Source of the DNA: CAZZNQ01 sp964655775
GTDB lineage: Bacteria > Planctomycetota > Brocadiia > SM23-32
NCBI GenBank assembly: GCA_964655775.1
Contig: CAZZNQ010000061.1
Coordinates: forward strand, 1-25,179
Direction of reading: 5' to 3'
DNA: 25,179 bases
In this document: piece by piece, positions 15,113 to 22,774 of the stretch
Position numbering within the stretch: the first letter of the stretch is position 1
Layout of the letters: each line of letters opens with the position of its first letter
Made by a program: the position numbers and the translations under genes
The notes under the pieces: generated by a model
The model's input: the letters and a program-made list of their open reading frames with translations, nothing else
Database searches by the model: none
Told to the model about the DNA's origin: nothing

Positions 15113-16483
15113 CTAAAGAAGAGCATGCTCGGCACTCTCCAGTATCGACTCCAGGTCTCCGCATCGCTGGTCATCCAGCTCGTACTCGTGCGCCGCAGCC
15201 CGATCGCTGACGAAAGCCCAGGCATCGCGCCAGAGGTTGGACGAGGAGCTCTGCCACTGCGCCCGAGTCGTTCCGTGGAAAAGGCGGGGCAACCAGAGAT
15301 ATTCCCGCCACTGCTCCAGCGTGCGATTCGCCATCAAGAACGACTGCTCGTCCAGGCCCTCGCGCACCAGCGCCGTTGTATCGCCCTCAAGGTCCTCGAC
15401 GCCTCGAATCATCCGCTCCACGTAGTTGCGGATCTCCATGTCGACGGCGAGCTGCACGGGGCTGAATATCTCGTCGATCGCCAGACTTCCGGCAGTGCCC
15501 AGAGAGCGATGTCCCATCAGGGCCGCGAACACACTCTGGGCGGACTTCTCCGCCGCAGCCTGGGCATCGGGAAGCTTGGCCATCGTGTGCAGGCTCTCGG
15601 CAAACACCGGACCTAGCCCGTAGAACCGCCGCACGTGTTTGCGCGTCAGGAGCGCCAGCATGAACTCCGGCGAACCGAACGCGAGGCATGCCCCCCGCAT
15701 GCTCGGCGGAAAGAGCCTGAAATACGGATTGACGCGCTCGAACCCGAGTCTCCTCAGAAATGCATAGCCACCCAATGTCTCCGCAGCGCACTGGGACCAA
15801 GCGGCCTGCCAGTCCAACGGCGCTGTGACGCCCATCACCGGCATGACATCCAGTTCGACCGCCGACAGCCTCTCGGCGCAGACCAACGCGGATCGGATCG
15901 ATCCGCCCTCGAAGGTCATCGGGCTGATTGGTTCGACGCCGACCCGGACCCTGTGGCCCATCACCCCCGCCATCTCCATCAGATACGGTGCGATCTCAGC
16001 GGCATCGACTGCCGGCGGAAAGTGAGCCCCTCGGCTGTGCCGGCAGCCGAGGTAATACTGGACAAGCTGTCGCATCTTCGGCGGCACGTCCTGCGGTACT
16101 CCCGGGGCGCTCCCACCCACACGGTCCTCGCGCAGAGCGTCCACCAGCTTCGTGTGCTCGACGACCTTCTCCGTCGAATAGGGCGTGAGTTCCCGCTGGC
16201 CCGGTTCGACGTGAAACATCGCAAAGCCCGCCACGCCGATACCGATCTTGCCCTGATCCGCCCCCTCGGGCGCGACCTTGGCGAGCTCGGCAATCTCCTG
16301 CACCGACGCCGATACCACTTCGTTCGGCACCAGGACTCGGTCGCCGGACTCCGTTAGGCCCCCGCCGGCCAGCAGCCGCCGCCGCAACTCCCCGTCCCGC
16401 ACCCGCAACCCGACCTCTGCCAGCAAGCGCAGGGCGTCCGCGTGCACCCGGTCCACGTCGAACGTACCGATCAGATAATCCAT
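15113..16483 (-). CDS. MttB-family (trimethylamine/glycine-betaine type) corrinoid methyltransferase, non-pyrrolysine
   Basis: 456 residues. The N-terminus (HADALRLLAEVGLRV) and the whole layout match the trimethylamine methyltransferase family PF06253. Members transfer a methyl group from a quaternary or tertiary amine to a corrinoid protein. There is no in-frame TAG inside the gene, so pyrrolysine is not used. It belongs with MtgB-like enzymes acting on glycine betaine, proline betaine, carnitine or related amines. TAG serves only as the terminal stop. No corrinoid-protein gene or RamA-like activator is adjacent, so partners would be elsewhere. The start ATG at 16483 sits about 33 bases downstream of a strong promoter's expected start point; a GTG at 16501 is possible but would leave a very short leader. 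Substrate unassigned. Confidence 0.82.
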   Translation of the reverse strand: MDYLIGTFDVDRVHADALRLLAEVGLRVRDGELRRRLLAGGGLTESGDRVLVPNEVVSASVQEIAELAKVAPEGADQGKIGIGVAGFAMFHVEPGQRELTPYSTEKVVEHTKLVDALREDRVGGSAPGVPQDVPPKMRQLVQYYLGCRHSRGAHFPPAVDAAEIAPYLMEMAGVMGHRVRVGVEPISPMTFEGGSIRSALVCAERLSAVELDVMPVMGVTAPLDWQAAWSQCAAETLGGYAFLRRLGFERVNPYFRLFPPSMRGACLAFGSPEFMLALLTRKHVRRFYGLGPVFAESLHTMAKLPDAQAAAEKSAQSVFAALMGHRSLGTAGSLAIDEIFSPVQLAVDMEIRNYVERMIRGVEDLEGDTTALVREGLDEQSFLMANRTLEQWREYLWLPRLFHGTTRAQWQSSSSNLWRDAWAFVSDRAAAHEYELDDQRCGDLESILESAEHALL

Positions 16484-16522
16484 GCCTCTTGTCTGCCTCA
16501 CCGTCGCCGCACATTCGTACGC

Positions 16523-16551
16523 ATTCTATGCACGCCGCCCTCCGCCGTCAA
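16523..16551 (-). promoter_or_regulatory. Near-consensus sigma70 promoter of the MttB-like gene
   Basis: On the minus strand, TTGACG (16551-16546) and TAGAAT (16528-16523) are separated by exactly 17 bp. Each hexamer matches consensus at five of six positions. Transcription should start near 16516, giving a leader of about 33 nucleotides. The expected start also supports 16483 rather than 16501 as the initiation codon. Confidence 0.7.
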
Positions 16552-16661
16552 ACCGCTCGGAGATGCCTCACTAGACCGCGGTGCAGCGACTACAGCCATC
16601 CCCTGTAGCACTCATAGGAAGCACCTTATGAAGTCTCGTTCCGCAACGACCACGGCGTTCC

Positions 16662-16689
16662 TGGAAACCCGTGACGTGTGTCGTATACT
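16662..16689 (+). promoter_or_regulatory. Probable promoter of the sugar-catabolic operon
   Basis: TGGAAA (16662-16667), a 16-bp spacer and TATACT (16684-16689). The boxes match consensus at four and five of six positions. Expected start near 16696, about 34 bases before the PIG-L start codon. It diverges from the methyltransferase promoter. The 246-base gap (16484-16729) also holds a weak CTACAG/CTGTAG hairpin at 16590-16608. Confidence 0.45.
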
Positions 16690-16729
16690 GATGCGCGAAC
16701 GAACCAGTTCCGCGCGAGGAGACACCGGC

Positions 16730-17443
16730 ATGAACGTCGTGTCCGTGATGGCCCACCAGGACGACGAGATGCACTGCCTGGGCACGATGCTCAAGTGCCG
16801 CGCCCACGGCGACCGGCTGTGGTTCGTGACCCTGACCGACGGCTCGAAGGGATTCGTCCACCGACCGAACATCGTCCGCGACGAGGCGGCCGCGATCCGC
16901 CGGGAGGAGATGACGGCACTGGCCGCGGAGATCGGCGCCGAGTACATATGCCTGGGCGAGCCAGACGAGTTCCTCTACAACACGCCGGAGGTGCGCATGG
17001 CGCTCATCGACGCCATCCGGCGGACGGGCGCCGAGCTGATCTTCACGCACTTCGAGCAGGACTACAACGCCGACCACACGACCACGTCCGCGCTGGTGAG
17101 GCATTGCGCTATGCAGTCGTGCCTGCCGGTGCTGCCGACGGCCGCCCCGCCGCTCGCCGAGCACCCGGCGATCTTCATGGTGGAGCCGCACGGCCCGTTC
17201 GAGTTCATGCCGTCGCACTTCGTCGACATCGGCGATTTCATCGAGGAGAAGGTGCGGCTGCTTGGCTTCCATCGTTCCCAGGAGGAGGCGATGAGACAGG
17301 CGGCCGGCGTCGAGGCCGGGTTCGACGAGCTGTGTCGACGTCCCGCCGCCTTCCGGGGGGAGCAGTCGGGCTGTGCGTTCGCGGAGGCTTTCGTGCCGAT
17401 GAGGGCGCGCGGGGCGGTGAAGGCACACCGGGTGTTGCCGTAG
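16730..17443 (+). CDS. PIG-L/LmbE-family zinc-dependent deacetylase
   Basis: 237 residues, PIG-L fold (LmbE family). These enzymes remove acetyl or similar acyl groups from N-acetylglucosamine-type sugars and mycothiol or bacillithiol precursors. The zinc motif AHQDDE (residues 8-13) differs from the usual AHPDDE only by Q for P; H9, D11 and D12 are intact. The downstream metal/catalytic motif is HFEQDYNADH (107-116), with H116 the probable third ligand. There is no signal peptide, so the substrate is intracellular. ATG at 16730 has AGGAGA seven bases upstream. It leads a plus-strand gene run, and the next gene starts about 80 bases on, behind its own promoter-like element. The context suggests action on an acylated sugar released by the downstream glycosidases. 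Confidence 0.88.
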   Translation: MNVVSVMAHQDDEMHCLGTMLKCRAHGDRLWFVTLTDGSKGFVHRPNIVRDEAAAIRREEMTALAAEIGAEYICLGEPDEFLYNTPEVRMALIDAIRRTGAELIFTHFEQDYNADHTTTSALVRHCAMQSCLPVLPTAAPPLAEHPAIFMVEPHGPFEFMPSHFVDIGDFIEEKVRLLGFHRSQEEAMRQAAGVEAGFDELCRRPAAFRGEQSGCAFAEAFVPMRARGAVKAHRVLP

Positions 17444-17462
17444 GTGCGCCGGGCCGCGCTCG

Positions 17463-17491
17463 TTGCGCCCGTCCGTCGGCGGTGCGATAAT
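17463..17491 (+). promoter_or_regulatory. Internal promoter before the amidohydrolase gene
   Basis: TTGCGC (17463-17468), a 17-bp spacer and GATAAT (17486-17491; five of six positions). The -35 box is identical to that of the response-regulator promoter at 5561. Expected start near 17498, about 27 bases before the GTG at 17525. It would allow the pathway genes to be expressed without the PIG-L gene. Confidence 0.5.
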
Positions 17492-17524
17492 CCGGCCCAA
17501 ATCGCGAATGGAGGGCGAATCGTC

Positions 17525-18367
17525 GTGCAGAACATCCACGCGCACGTCTGGGACCAGGCGCTGCACTTCCAGGAGCAGACCGTCCTCGAGACGGACCTTT
17601 CCCGCGGATACCGCCTTGACCTGACCGTGAAGACGGACGCCCTTCTCGCGGACTCGGAGCCGTTCGAGCGTGTGGTGGTCTTCGGCCTCAAGGCACGACG
17701 CACCGGCTACTGGGTGCCGGACGACTACGTGGCCGAGGTCGTCGCTGAGGCACCGGAGAAGCTGGTCGGCTTCGCCGCCTGCGATCCCACCCAGCCGCGC
17801 CACCTGGACGACCTGAAACGGGCCGTGGAGGAGCTTGGGCTGCGCGGGCTGAAGCTGGGACCGATCTACGCCGGATTCGATCCGCGCGCCGACTTCTGCC
17901 GGCCGGTGTTCGGGTACTGCGAGGAACGGGGCATGCCCGTCATCACGCACACCGGCACGACGTTCAACCGCGACGCCCCGCTCGAATTCGCGCGCCCCTG
18001 GCTGTGGGATGAAGTAGCGATCCGATATCCGGAACTGCGCCTGGTGCTGGCGCACCTCGGGCACCCCTTCGCCGGCGAGTGCATCTCCGTCATCCGCAAG
18101 CACCCCCACGCCTACGCGGACGTCGCCGCGCTGTACTACCGGCCGTGGCAGTTCTACAACATGATGATGCTGGCCCAGGAATACGGTGTGATGCACAAGC
18201 TGCTGTTTGGCACCGACTACCCCTTCACCACCAGCCGCGAGTCGATAGACGGAGTGCGCGGCGTGAACCGCATCATCGGCGACAGCGGCCTGCCCCACGT
18301 ATCCGAGGGAGCCATCGAAGAGATCCTGAATCGCGACGCACTGGATCTGCTGGGGGTGCGGGCATGA
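17525..18367 (+). CDS. Amidohydrolase_2-family metal-dependent hydrolase (possible sugar lactonase)
   Basis: 280 residues, TIM-barrel metal hydrolase of the amidohydrolase_2 family (PF04909). Metal and catalytic residues are visible: H5 and H7 (HAHVW), H142 (ITHTGT), H177/H180 (LAHLGHP) and D231 (FGTDYPF). The family includes decarboxylases and sugar-lactone hydrolases such as fuconolactonase. Next to a dehydrogenase and an enolase-superfamily dehydratase, the lactonase role is the more likely. The start GTG at 17525 puts the HxH motif at the very N-terminus as in relatives, and GGAGG lies about ten bases upstream. The frame is open back to the PIG-L stop, but that part contains a promoter. 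It overlaps the next gene by ATGA, indicating translational coupling. Confidence 0.85.
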   Translation: MQNIHAHVWDQALHFQEQTVLETDLSRGYRLDLTVKTDALLADSEPFERVVVFGLKARRTGYWVPDDYVAEVVAEAPEKLVGFAACDPTQPRHLDDLKRAVEELGLRGLKLGPIYAGFDPRADFCRPVFGYCEERGMPVITHTGTTFNRDAPLEFARPWLWDEVAIRYPELRLVLAHLGHPFAGECISVIRKHPHAYADVAALYYRPWQFYNMMMLAQEYGVMHKLLFGTDYPFTTSRESIDGVRGVNRIIGDSGLPHVSEGAIEEILNRDALDLLGVRA

Positions 18368-19401
18368 AGGCGCTGATGCTGCGATCGGCGGGAGAAATGG
18401 AGTTGGCCGACGTCCCCCGCCCTTGCCCCGCCGACGACCAGTTGCTCGTCCGCACCGAAGCCGCCGTGATCTGCACCTCGGACATCAACGACCTGCGCGG
18501 GAACCCGTTCGGCATCGACCTGCCGGTGGTCATGGGCCACGAGGGGGCCGGAGTAGTCGCAGCGGCGGGCCGGGAGGTTACGGGCTTCTCGGTCGGCGAC
18601 CGCGTCGCCACGCACCCGGTGCACCCGTGCGGCGCTTGCGGGAACTGCCTCGCCGGCATGCGGCACCTCTGCTCGCGGATGGGCCACTTCGGGCTGAACA
18701 TGCCGGGCACGTTCGCCGAATTCTACGTTGTGCGCGAGGACAGGGCGCGTCGCGTGCCGGAGGGCGCGAACCCGGCGGTTGTCGCACTGGCCGAACCGGT
18801 GAGCGTCTGCCTGGAGGCGCTGGCCCAGGCGCACGTCGAGGCGGGCGACAGATTGCTGATCATCGGCGACGGGCCGTTCGGGGTCCTGATCGCGCGGCTC
18901 GCGGCGCAGCGGGACCTGGAGCGGGTGGTGATCGCGGGCCGGCACGACTTCCGTCTCGGGTTTGCGGCAGGAGCCGTCCGGGTGAACGCGCGCTCGTCGG
19001 GAGACGGTGCCCTCGCGGCCCTTCGGGAGGCCGCCGGACGCGATTCGGGTTACGACGCAGCCATCCTGGCCGTCGGCACGGCTCAGGCGGTAGGCGAGGG
19101 GCTGTCCCTCCTGCGCCCCAAGGGCCGGCTTGTGGTCTTCTCGGGGGTCCCGAGCCCGGCGCCCGTCGACCTTTTCGACGTGCACGTGCGGGAGCTGGAG
19201 ATCGTCGGCTCGTGCAACGACCAGGAACGGTTCGACGAGGCGGTCCGACTGTTGGGCGACGAGCGTTTGGGGCTTGGCGAACTGATAACCCACCGGCTGC
19301 CCCTGAGCGAGTACCGCGAGGCGTTTCGCCTGGCCGAGGAGGCACGCGGCGAAGCGATGAAGGTGGCCGTGATCCCCGAGGGAGGCGACCGGGCGCGATG
19401 A
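18364..19401 (+). CDS. Zinc-dependent alcohol/polyol dehydrogenase (MDR superfamily)
   Basis: 345 residues, medium-chain dehydrogenase with both zinc sites. Catalytic zinc ligands are C37 and the H59-E60 pair of GHEGAG. The structural zinc is held by C89, C92, C95 and C103 with the standard CX2CX2CX7C spacing. LAEPVSVCLEAL precedes the Rossmann segment GDGPFG, in which the usual glycine-rich loop is slightly altered. Relatives oxidise polyols, threonine or sugars with NAD(P). The gene overlaps its upstream and downstream neighbours by four bases (ATGA) each, so the three are translationally coupled. In this setting oxidation of a free sugar or polyol to a lactone or ketose is the likely step. 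Cofactor preference is not clear from sequence. Confidence 0.93.
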   Translation: MKALMLRSAGEMELADVPRPCPADDQLLVRTEAAVICTSDINDLRGNPFGIDLPVVMGHEGAGVVAAAGREVTGFSVGDRVATHPVHPCGACGNCLAGMRHLCSRMGHFGLNMPGTFAEFYVVREDRARRVPEGANPAVVALAEPVSVCLEALAQAHVEAGDRLLIIGDGPFGVLIARLAAQRDLERVVIAGRHDFRLGFAAGAVRVNARSSGDGALAALREAAGRDSGYDAAILAVGTAQAVGEGLSLLRPKGRLVVFSGVPSPAPVDLFDVHVRELEIVGSCNDQERFDEAVRLLGDERLGLGELITHRLPLSEYREAFRLAEEARGEAMKVAVIPEGGDRAR

Positions 19402-20567
19402 AAATCACGGACGTAGAGGCCATGGTGCTGGACACCGGCAAGGACTACAGCGACCCGTCCGAGGCCGCCGAGGCACACGGCGTCCGCTTCATCAGTCTGA
19501 TCCGCCTCCGCACGGACGAAGGAATAACCGGCTGGTCGGACGTCGAGACGCAGCCGCACGTCGGCCGGGCCGTCGCGGAGGCGCCGTCCGGCGGCCAGGT
19601 CGGCTTCGAATCGCTGCGCGCCGCGCTTCTGGGGGAGAACCCGCTCGAACGGGAGCGGCTCTGGCAGAAGATGTACCGCTACATGGGCTACTACGGCCGG
19701 CGCGGCGTCGGTATGCAGATGATCTCCGGCGCCGACATCGCGCTGTGGGACATAGCCGGCAAGGCAACCGGCCAGCCGATTTGGGCGCTGCTGGGGGCCC
19801 GAAACCGCGATCGCGTGACGGCCTACGCGTCGACCATATTCCGGCCGACGCCCGCGGACATGAAACGCGCCGTCGCCGGTTACCTGGAGGAGGGCTTCAA
19901 GGCGATCAAGTTCGGCTGGGGTGTTTTCGGAAGAGACCCGAAGCTGGACGTCGCGCTGGTGCGCGCGGCCCGTGAGGAGGCAGGCCCCGACGTGGCGCTG
20001 ATGGTCGACGCCGGTTGGTACGACGTGGACGCACGCCGACCGTTCGCGTCCCGGACGCTCAAGGATTGGGTGGCATTGATACCGGCGTTCGAGGAGCTTG
20101 GCGTCTTCTGGCTGGAGGACTTCCTGCACCCGGAGAACGTGGCCGGGTACGCGGCGGTTGCCGAGGCCGCCAACACACTGCGCATCGCCGCCGGCGAGCA
20201 GGCGGAAGGGATCGACGAGTTCGAGAGACTGGCCGATCAAGGCAAGGTGGACATTCTGCAGCCGGACCTGAGCCGCTGTGGTGGACTCACCGTCGGTCGC
20301 CGGATCGCGGACTTCGCGCAGCGCAGGCAGATCAGTTGCGTGCCCCACGCCTGGCTTACCGATCTGCTGAAAGCCGCCAGCCTGCACCTGAACGCCTATC
20401 AGATGAACTCGCTCTACCTGGAGTACAACGTTTCCTCCGCCTCGCTTCTGAACCGCCTGTGCCGCGAACCGATCCGCATGGAGAACGGCAGTATCCCCGT
20501 CCCGCACGGACCGGGCCTCGGCGTGGAAGTGGACGAAGCCATTGTCGAGAAGTACCGTGTCCTCTGA
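19398..20567 (+). CDS. Enolase-superfamily MR/MLE protein, probable sugar-acid dehydratase
   Basis: 389 residues, mandelate racemase/muconate lactonizing enzyme family: capping domain (about 1-130) plus modified barrel. Metal ligands are D204 (MVDAGW), E240 (WLEDF) and E267 (AAGEQ). D290 and H317 (VPHAW) form the acid-base dyad. The spacing from E267 to D290 to H317 (23 and 27 residues) equals that of mandelate racemase (E247, D270, H297). The other general base is K171 of AIKFGWG. MR-subgroup members with such a His-Asp dyad include many sugar-acid dehydratases (galactonate, rhamnonate, fuconate types). The ATGA overlap with the dehydrogenase, plus lactonase and aldolase-like genes nearby, support dehydration of an aldonic acid. 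The precise substrate cannot be read from sequence. Confidence 0.92.
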   Translation: MKITDVEAMVLDTGKDYSDPSEAAEAHGVRFISLIRLRTDEGITGWSDVETQPHVGRAVAEAPSGGQVGFESLRAALLGENPLERERLWQKMYRYMGYYGRRGVGMQMISGADIALWDIAGKATGQPIWALLGARNRDRVTAYASTIFRPTPADMKRAVAGYLEEGFKAIKFGWGVFGRDPKLDVALVRAAREEAGPDVALMVDAGWYDVDARRPFASRTLKDWVALIPAFEELGVFWLEDFLHPENVAGYAAVAEAANTLRIAAGEQAEGIDEFERLADQGKVDILQPDLSRCGGLTVGRRIADFAQRRQISCVPHAWLTDLLKAASLHLNAYQMNSLYLEYNVSSASLLNRLCREPIRMENGSIPVPHGPGLGVEVDEAIVEKYRVL

Positions 20568-20585
20568 CCAGCGTTGAGAAACCAC

Positions 20586-21233
20586 ATGAGGGACCTGATC
20601 ATCCTGGGAGCGGGCGTGCACGGGGCGGAGATGGCCGAGATCGCCGAGCGCGCGTCCGCCGCGGGGGCGCCGTGGCGACTGAAGGGCTTCGCCGTGCCGG
20701 AAGGCAGCGAATCCCTGGTCGGAACGGAGATCAACGGGTACCCCGTGCTGGGCACACATGAAACCATCGGTCAGCACTCGGATTGCTGTATGGTTGCCGA
20801 CAACGAATACGATGACCCCATCGAGGTGCCATCGGAGCGGCTGGTGAGCCTGATCGATCCCTCGGCGTTCGTCTCGCGCACGGCCGAGGTCGGGCCGGGC
20901 TGTGTGATCTACCCCGGCTGCTTCGTGGGGCTGCGCGCCTCGCTGGGCGAACGCGTGTTCGTGCTGGCGAACTCGACAATCAACCACGATGACCGCCTGG
21001 CGAAGCGCGTAGTCGTCTGCAGCGGCGTGACCCTGGCGGGCGGCGTGAAAGTGGACGAAGGCTGCTACCTCGGGCAGGCGTGCACCGTCAGGCAGAACCT
21101 CCGAATCGGCCGGGGCAGCCTGATCGGGATGGGGGCCGTGGTGACGAAGGACGTGGAACCGGGCACGGTGATGGCCGGCAATCCCGCACGCGTGCTAGAC
21201 ACGCGCGCGTCCTGCGAAGAACAAGGAAGGTAA
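20586..21233 (+). CDS. NeuD/PglD-type sugar O- or N-acyltransferase
   Basis: 215 residues. An N-terminal nucleotide-like Rossmann segment carries ILGAGVHGAEMAEI. A left-handed beta-helix of hexapeptide repeats follows from about residue 90 onward (SRTAEVGPGCVIYPG ... VKVDEGCYLGQ ... GRGSLIGMGAVV). This is the layout of NeuD and PglD enzymes, which use acetyl-CoA to acylate amino sugars or sialic acids. The histidine of INHDD (near residue 130) is in the usual catalytic position. ATG at 20586 is preferred over TTG at 20574 because of the domain start; the ribosome site is weak. It is 18 bases after the dehydratase gene. An acyltransferase beside a deacetylase in a degradative operon is unusual; it might acylate a sugar or a cell-surface product. 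Confidence 0.85.
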   Translation: MRDLIILGAGVHGAEMAEIAERASAAGAPWRLKGFAVPEGSESLVGTEINGYPVLGTHETIGQHSDCCMVADNEYDDPIEVPSERLVSLIDPSAFVSRTAEVGPGCVIYPGCFVGLRASLGERVFVLANSTINHDDRLAKRVVVCSGVTLAGGVKVDEGCYLGQACTVRQNLRIGRGSLIGMGAVVTKDVEPGTVMAGNPARVLDTRASCEEQGR

Positions 21234-21238
21234 GACAG

Positions 21239-22003
21239 ATGTCGGGCACGATGGGCGAGATAAGGGCAACGACGTTGGGTGAGGACCGGGCGGCCCTATG
21301 GTACCTGGGCCAGGCGGGTGTCCTCGTTCGCCACGGCGACGTGACCATCGCCGTCGATCCCTACCTGAGCGATTCCGCCGGCAAGACGAACCCCGCCTTC
21401 TCGCGGATGATGCCCGTGCCCATTGCGCCCGAGGAGCTGGAGGTGGACCTTCTCCTGGTGACACACGACCATCTGGACCATCTGGACCCCGAGACGGTCG
21501 GCCCATATCGGCACAAAGACACGACCTGCTTCGTCGCGCCGCGGTTCGCCTGCCGGAAGCTCGCACGTCTGGGCGTGCCCGAGGCGAACATCGTCCGCGT
21601 CGACGCGGGGGACGAGGAGACGGTTCGTGGCATCACAATCCAGGGCGTCTACGCCGTGCCGACGGGCCCGGACGTGCTGGACACCTGCGGATACCGGCTG
21701 GAGCTGCCGGGCGGCAAGAGCCTGTACCACGCCTCCGACACCGCCTGGGGCGATTTACTGGAGCGCGCCGCACCGGAGGCCGACCTGCTCCTGGCCTGCA
21801 TCAACGGCAAGTTCGGCAACCTGAACGTGCACCAGGCCGTTCGCCTCGCGAAGGCCGTGCAGCCGCGCATTGCCGTTCCGATGCATTACGATATGATGGC
21901 GCTCAACGCGGAGAATCCCGCGATGTTCATCTACCTTCTGGAGCGCGCCCTGCCCGACTGCGACGGCCGGATAATGCAGGTGATGGACCCGATGATCTGG
22001 TAG
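21239..22003 (+). CDS. UlaG-like metallo-beta-lactamase-fold hydrolase
   Basis: 254 residues with the HxHxDH motif THDHLDH (H76, H78, D80, H81), ASDTAWG further on, and a C-terminal MHYD histidine. This layout fits UlaG-like MBL-fold enzymes. Characterised UlaG opens L-ascorbate-6-phosphate lactone, while other members are of unknown activity. In this operon a second sugar-lactone hydrolase or phosphodiesterase-like role is plausible. ATG at 21239 has GGAAGG upstream, overlapping the end of the acyltransferase gene, with which it is separated by only five bases. No signal peptide. The exact substrate is unassigned. Confidence 0.88.
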   Translation: MSGTMGEIRATTLGEDRAALWYLGQAGVLVRHGDVTIAVDPYLSDSAGKTNPAFSRMMPVPIAPEELEVDLLLVTHDHLDHLDPETVGPYRHKDTTCFVAPRFACRKLARLGVPEANIVRVDAGDEETVRGITIQGVYAVPTGPDVLDTCGYRLELPGGKSLYHASDTAWGDLLERAAPEADLLLACINGKFGNLNVHQAVRLAKAVQPRIAVPMHYDMMALNAENPAMFIYLLERALPDCDGRIMQVMDPMIW

Positions 22004-22033
22004 CAAGCGGGGCTGCCGAAGGGAAGGAGCTTG

Positions 22034-22711
22034 ATGGTGTTTGCGGACGATGCCGAGAGGTTCGAATTCATCGGGCAGCACCTGTACGTGGCGGCCGTGT
22101 GCGACATCCTGGACGGCCTGGGCTACCGGCGGCAGGCCATGCACCAGCGGCTGCGCCCGCTGCTGCCGGACCGCCGCAACTGCGGCTTCGTCGGGCGGGC
22201 GCGCACGTTCCGCTGGATGGAAACGGACTACGTCGTCGAGGAAGACCCCTACGGCCTGGAGATAGACGCGATGGACTCGCTGCGGCCGGGCGACGTGGCG
22301 GTGCACTCCACCGACTACGGCGGCACCAACGCGCCGTGGGGCGAGCTTATGAGCACTGTCGCCAAACGCAACGGCGCCGTCGGCTGCGTTTGCGATAGCC
22401 AGGTGCGCGACTGCAACCGCATCATCGACATGAGCTTTCCCGTCTACTGCGCCGGAATCCGCCCGCTGGACTCGCAGGGCCGGGGGCGCGTGATGGCGTA
22501 CGACGTGCCCGTTACCTGCGGGGAGGTGCTGGTGCGACCCGGCGAACTGGTGTTCGCCGACTTCGACGGCATCGTGGTCGTGCCAAAGCAGATCGAGGAC
22601 GAGGCACTCCAACTCGCGCGGGAGAAGGCCGGCAAAGAATCAGCCTCGCGCGCCGAACTTCTGGCCGGGAGCACCTTGCGCGAAGTGTACGACAAGTACG
22701 GCGTGCTCTGA
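22034..22711 (+). CDS. RraA-family protein, HMG/oxaloacetate-type aldolase-like
   Basis: 225 residues, RraA-like fold. The hallmark segment GGTNAPWGELMSTVAKRNG plus VCDSQVRDCNRI carries the R-D pair that binds metal and substrate in 4-hydroxy-4-methyl-2-oxoglutarate (HMG) aldolases and in oxaloacetate decarboxylases. Family annotation as menaquinone methyltransferase is historical and wrong. Members without aldolase activity bind RNase E, but the intact active-site residues argue for an enzyme. ATG at 22034 follows GGAGCTTG; a TTG at 22031 is possible. It is 30 bases after the MBL hydrolase. In the proposed pathway it could cleave a branched or deoxy-keto acid to pyruvate and an aldehyde. Confidence 0.87.
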   Translation: MVFADDAERFEFIGQHLYVAAVCDILDGLGYRRQAMHQRLRPLLPDRRNCGFVGRARTFRWMETDYVVEEDPYGLEIDAMDSLRPGDVAVHSTDYGGTNAPWGELMSTVAKRNGAVGCVCDSQVRDCNRIIDMSFPVYCAGIRPLDSQGRGRVMAYDVPVTCGEVLVRPGELVFADFDGIVVVPKQIEDEALQLAREKAGKESASRAELLAGSTLREVYDKYGVL

Positions 22712-22774
22712 ACACAGGTGCGCTGGTCTGCGGGACTCAAGAGACCGACCGATCGGACTGATGGAGAGAGCATC

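Noticed and set aside
15113..15115. TAG stop of the MttB-like gene read as pyrrolysine
   Set aside because: Pyrrolysine in true MttB is deep inside the protein. Here TAG comes at the natural end, and readthrough would meet TGA after two codons.
16571..18298. Long open frames antisense to the sugar operon (also at 19083-20987 and 22640-24664)
   Set aside because: They lie opposite well-supported genes, lack ribosome sites, have low-complexity Arg/His-rich composition and arise from the high GC content.
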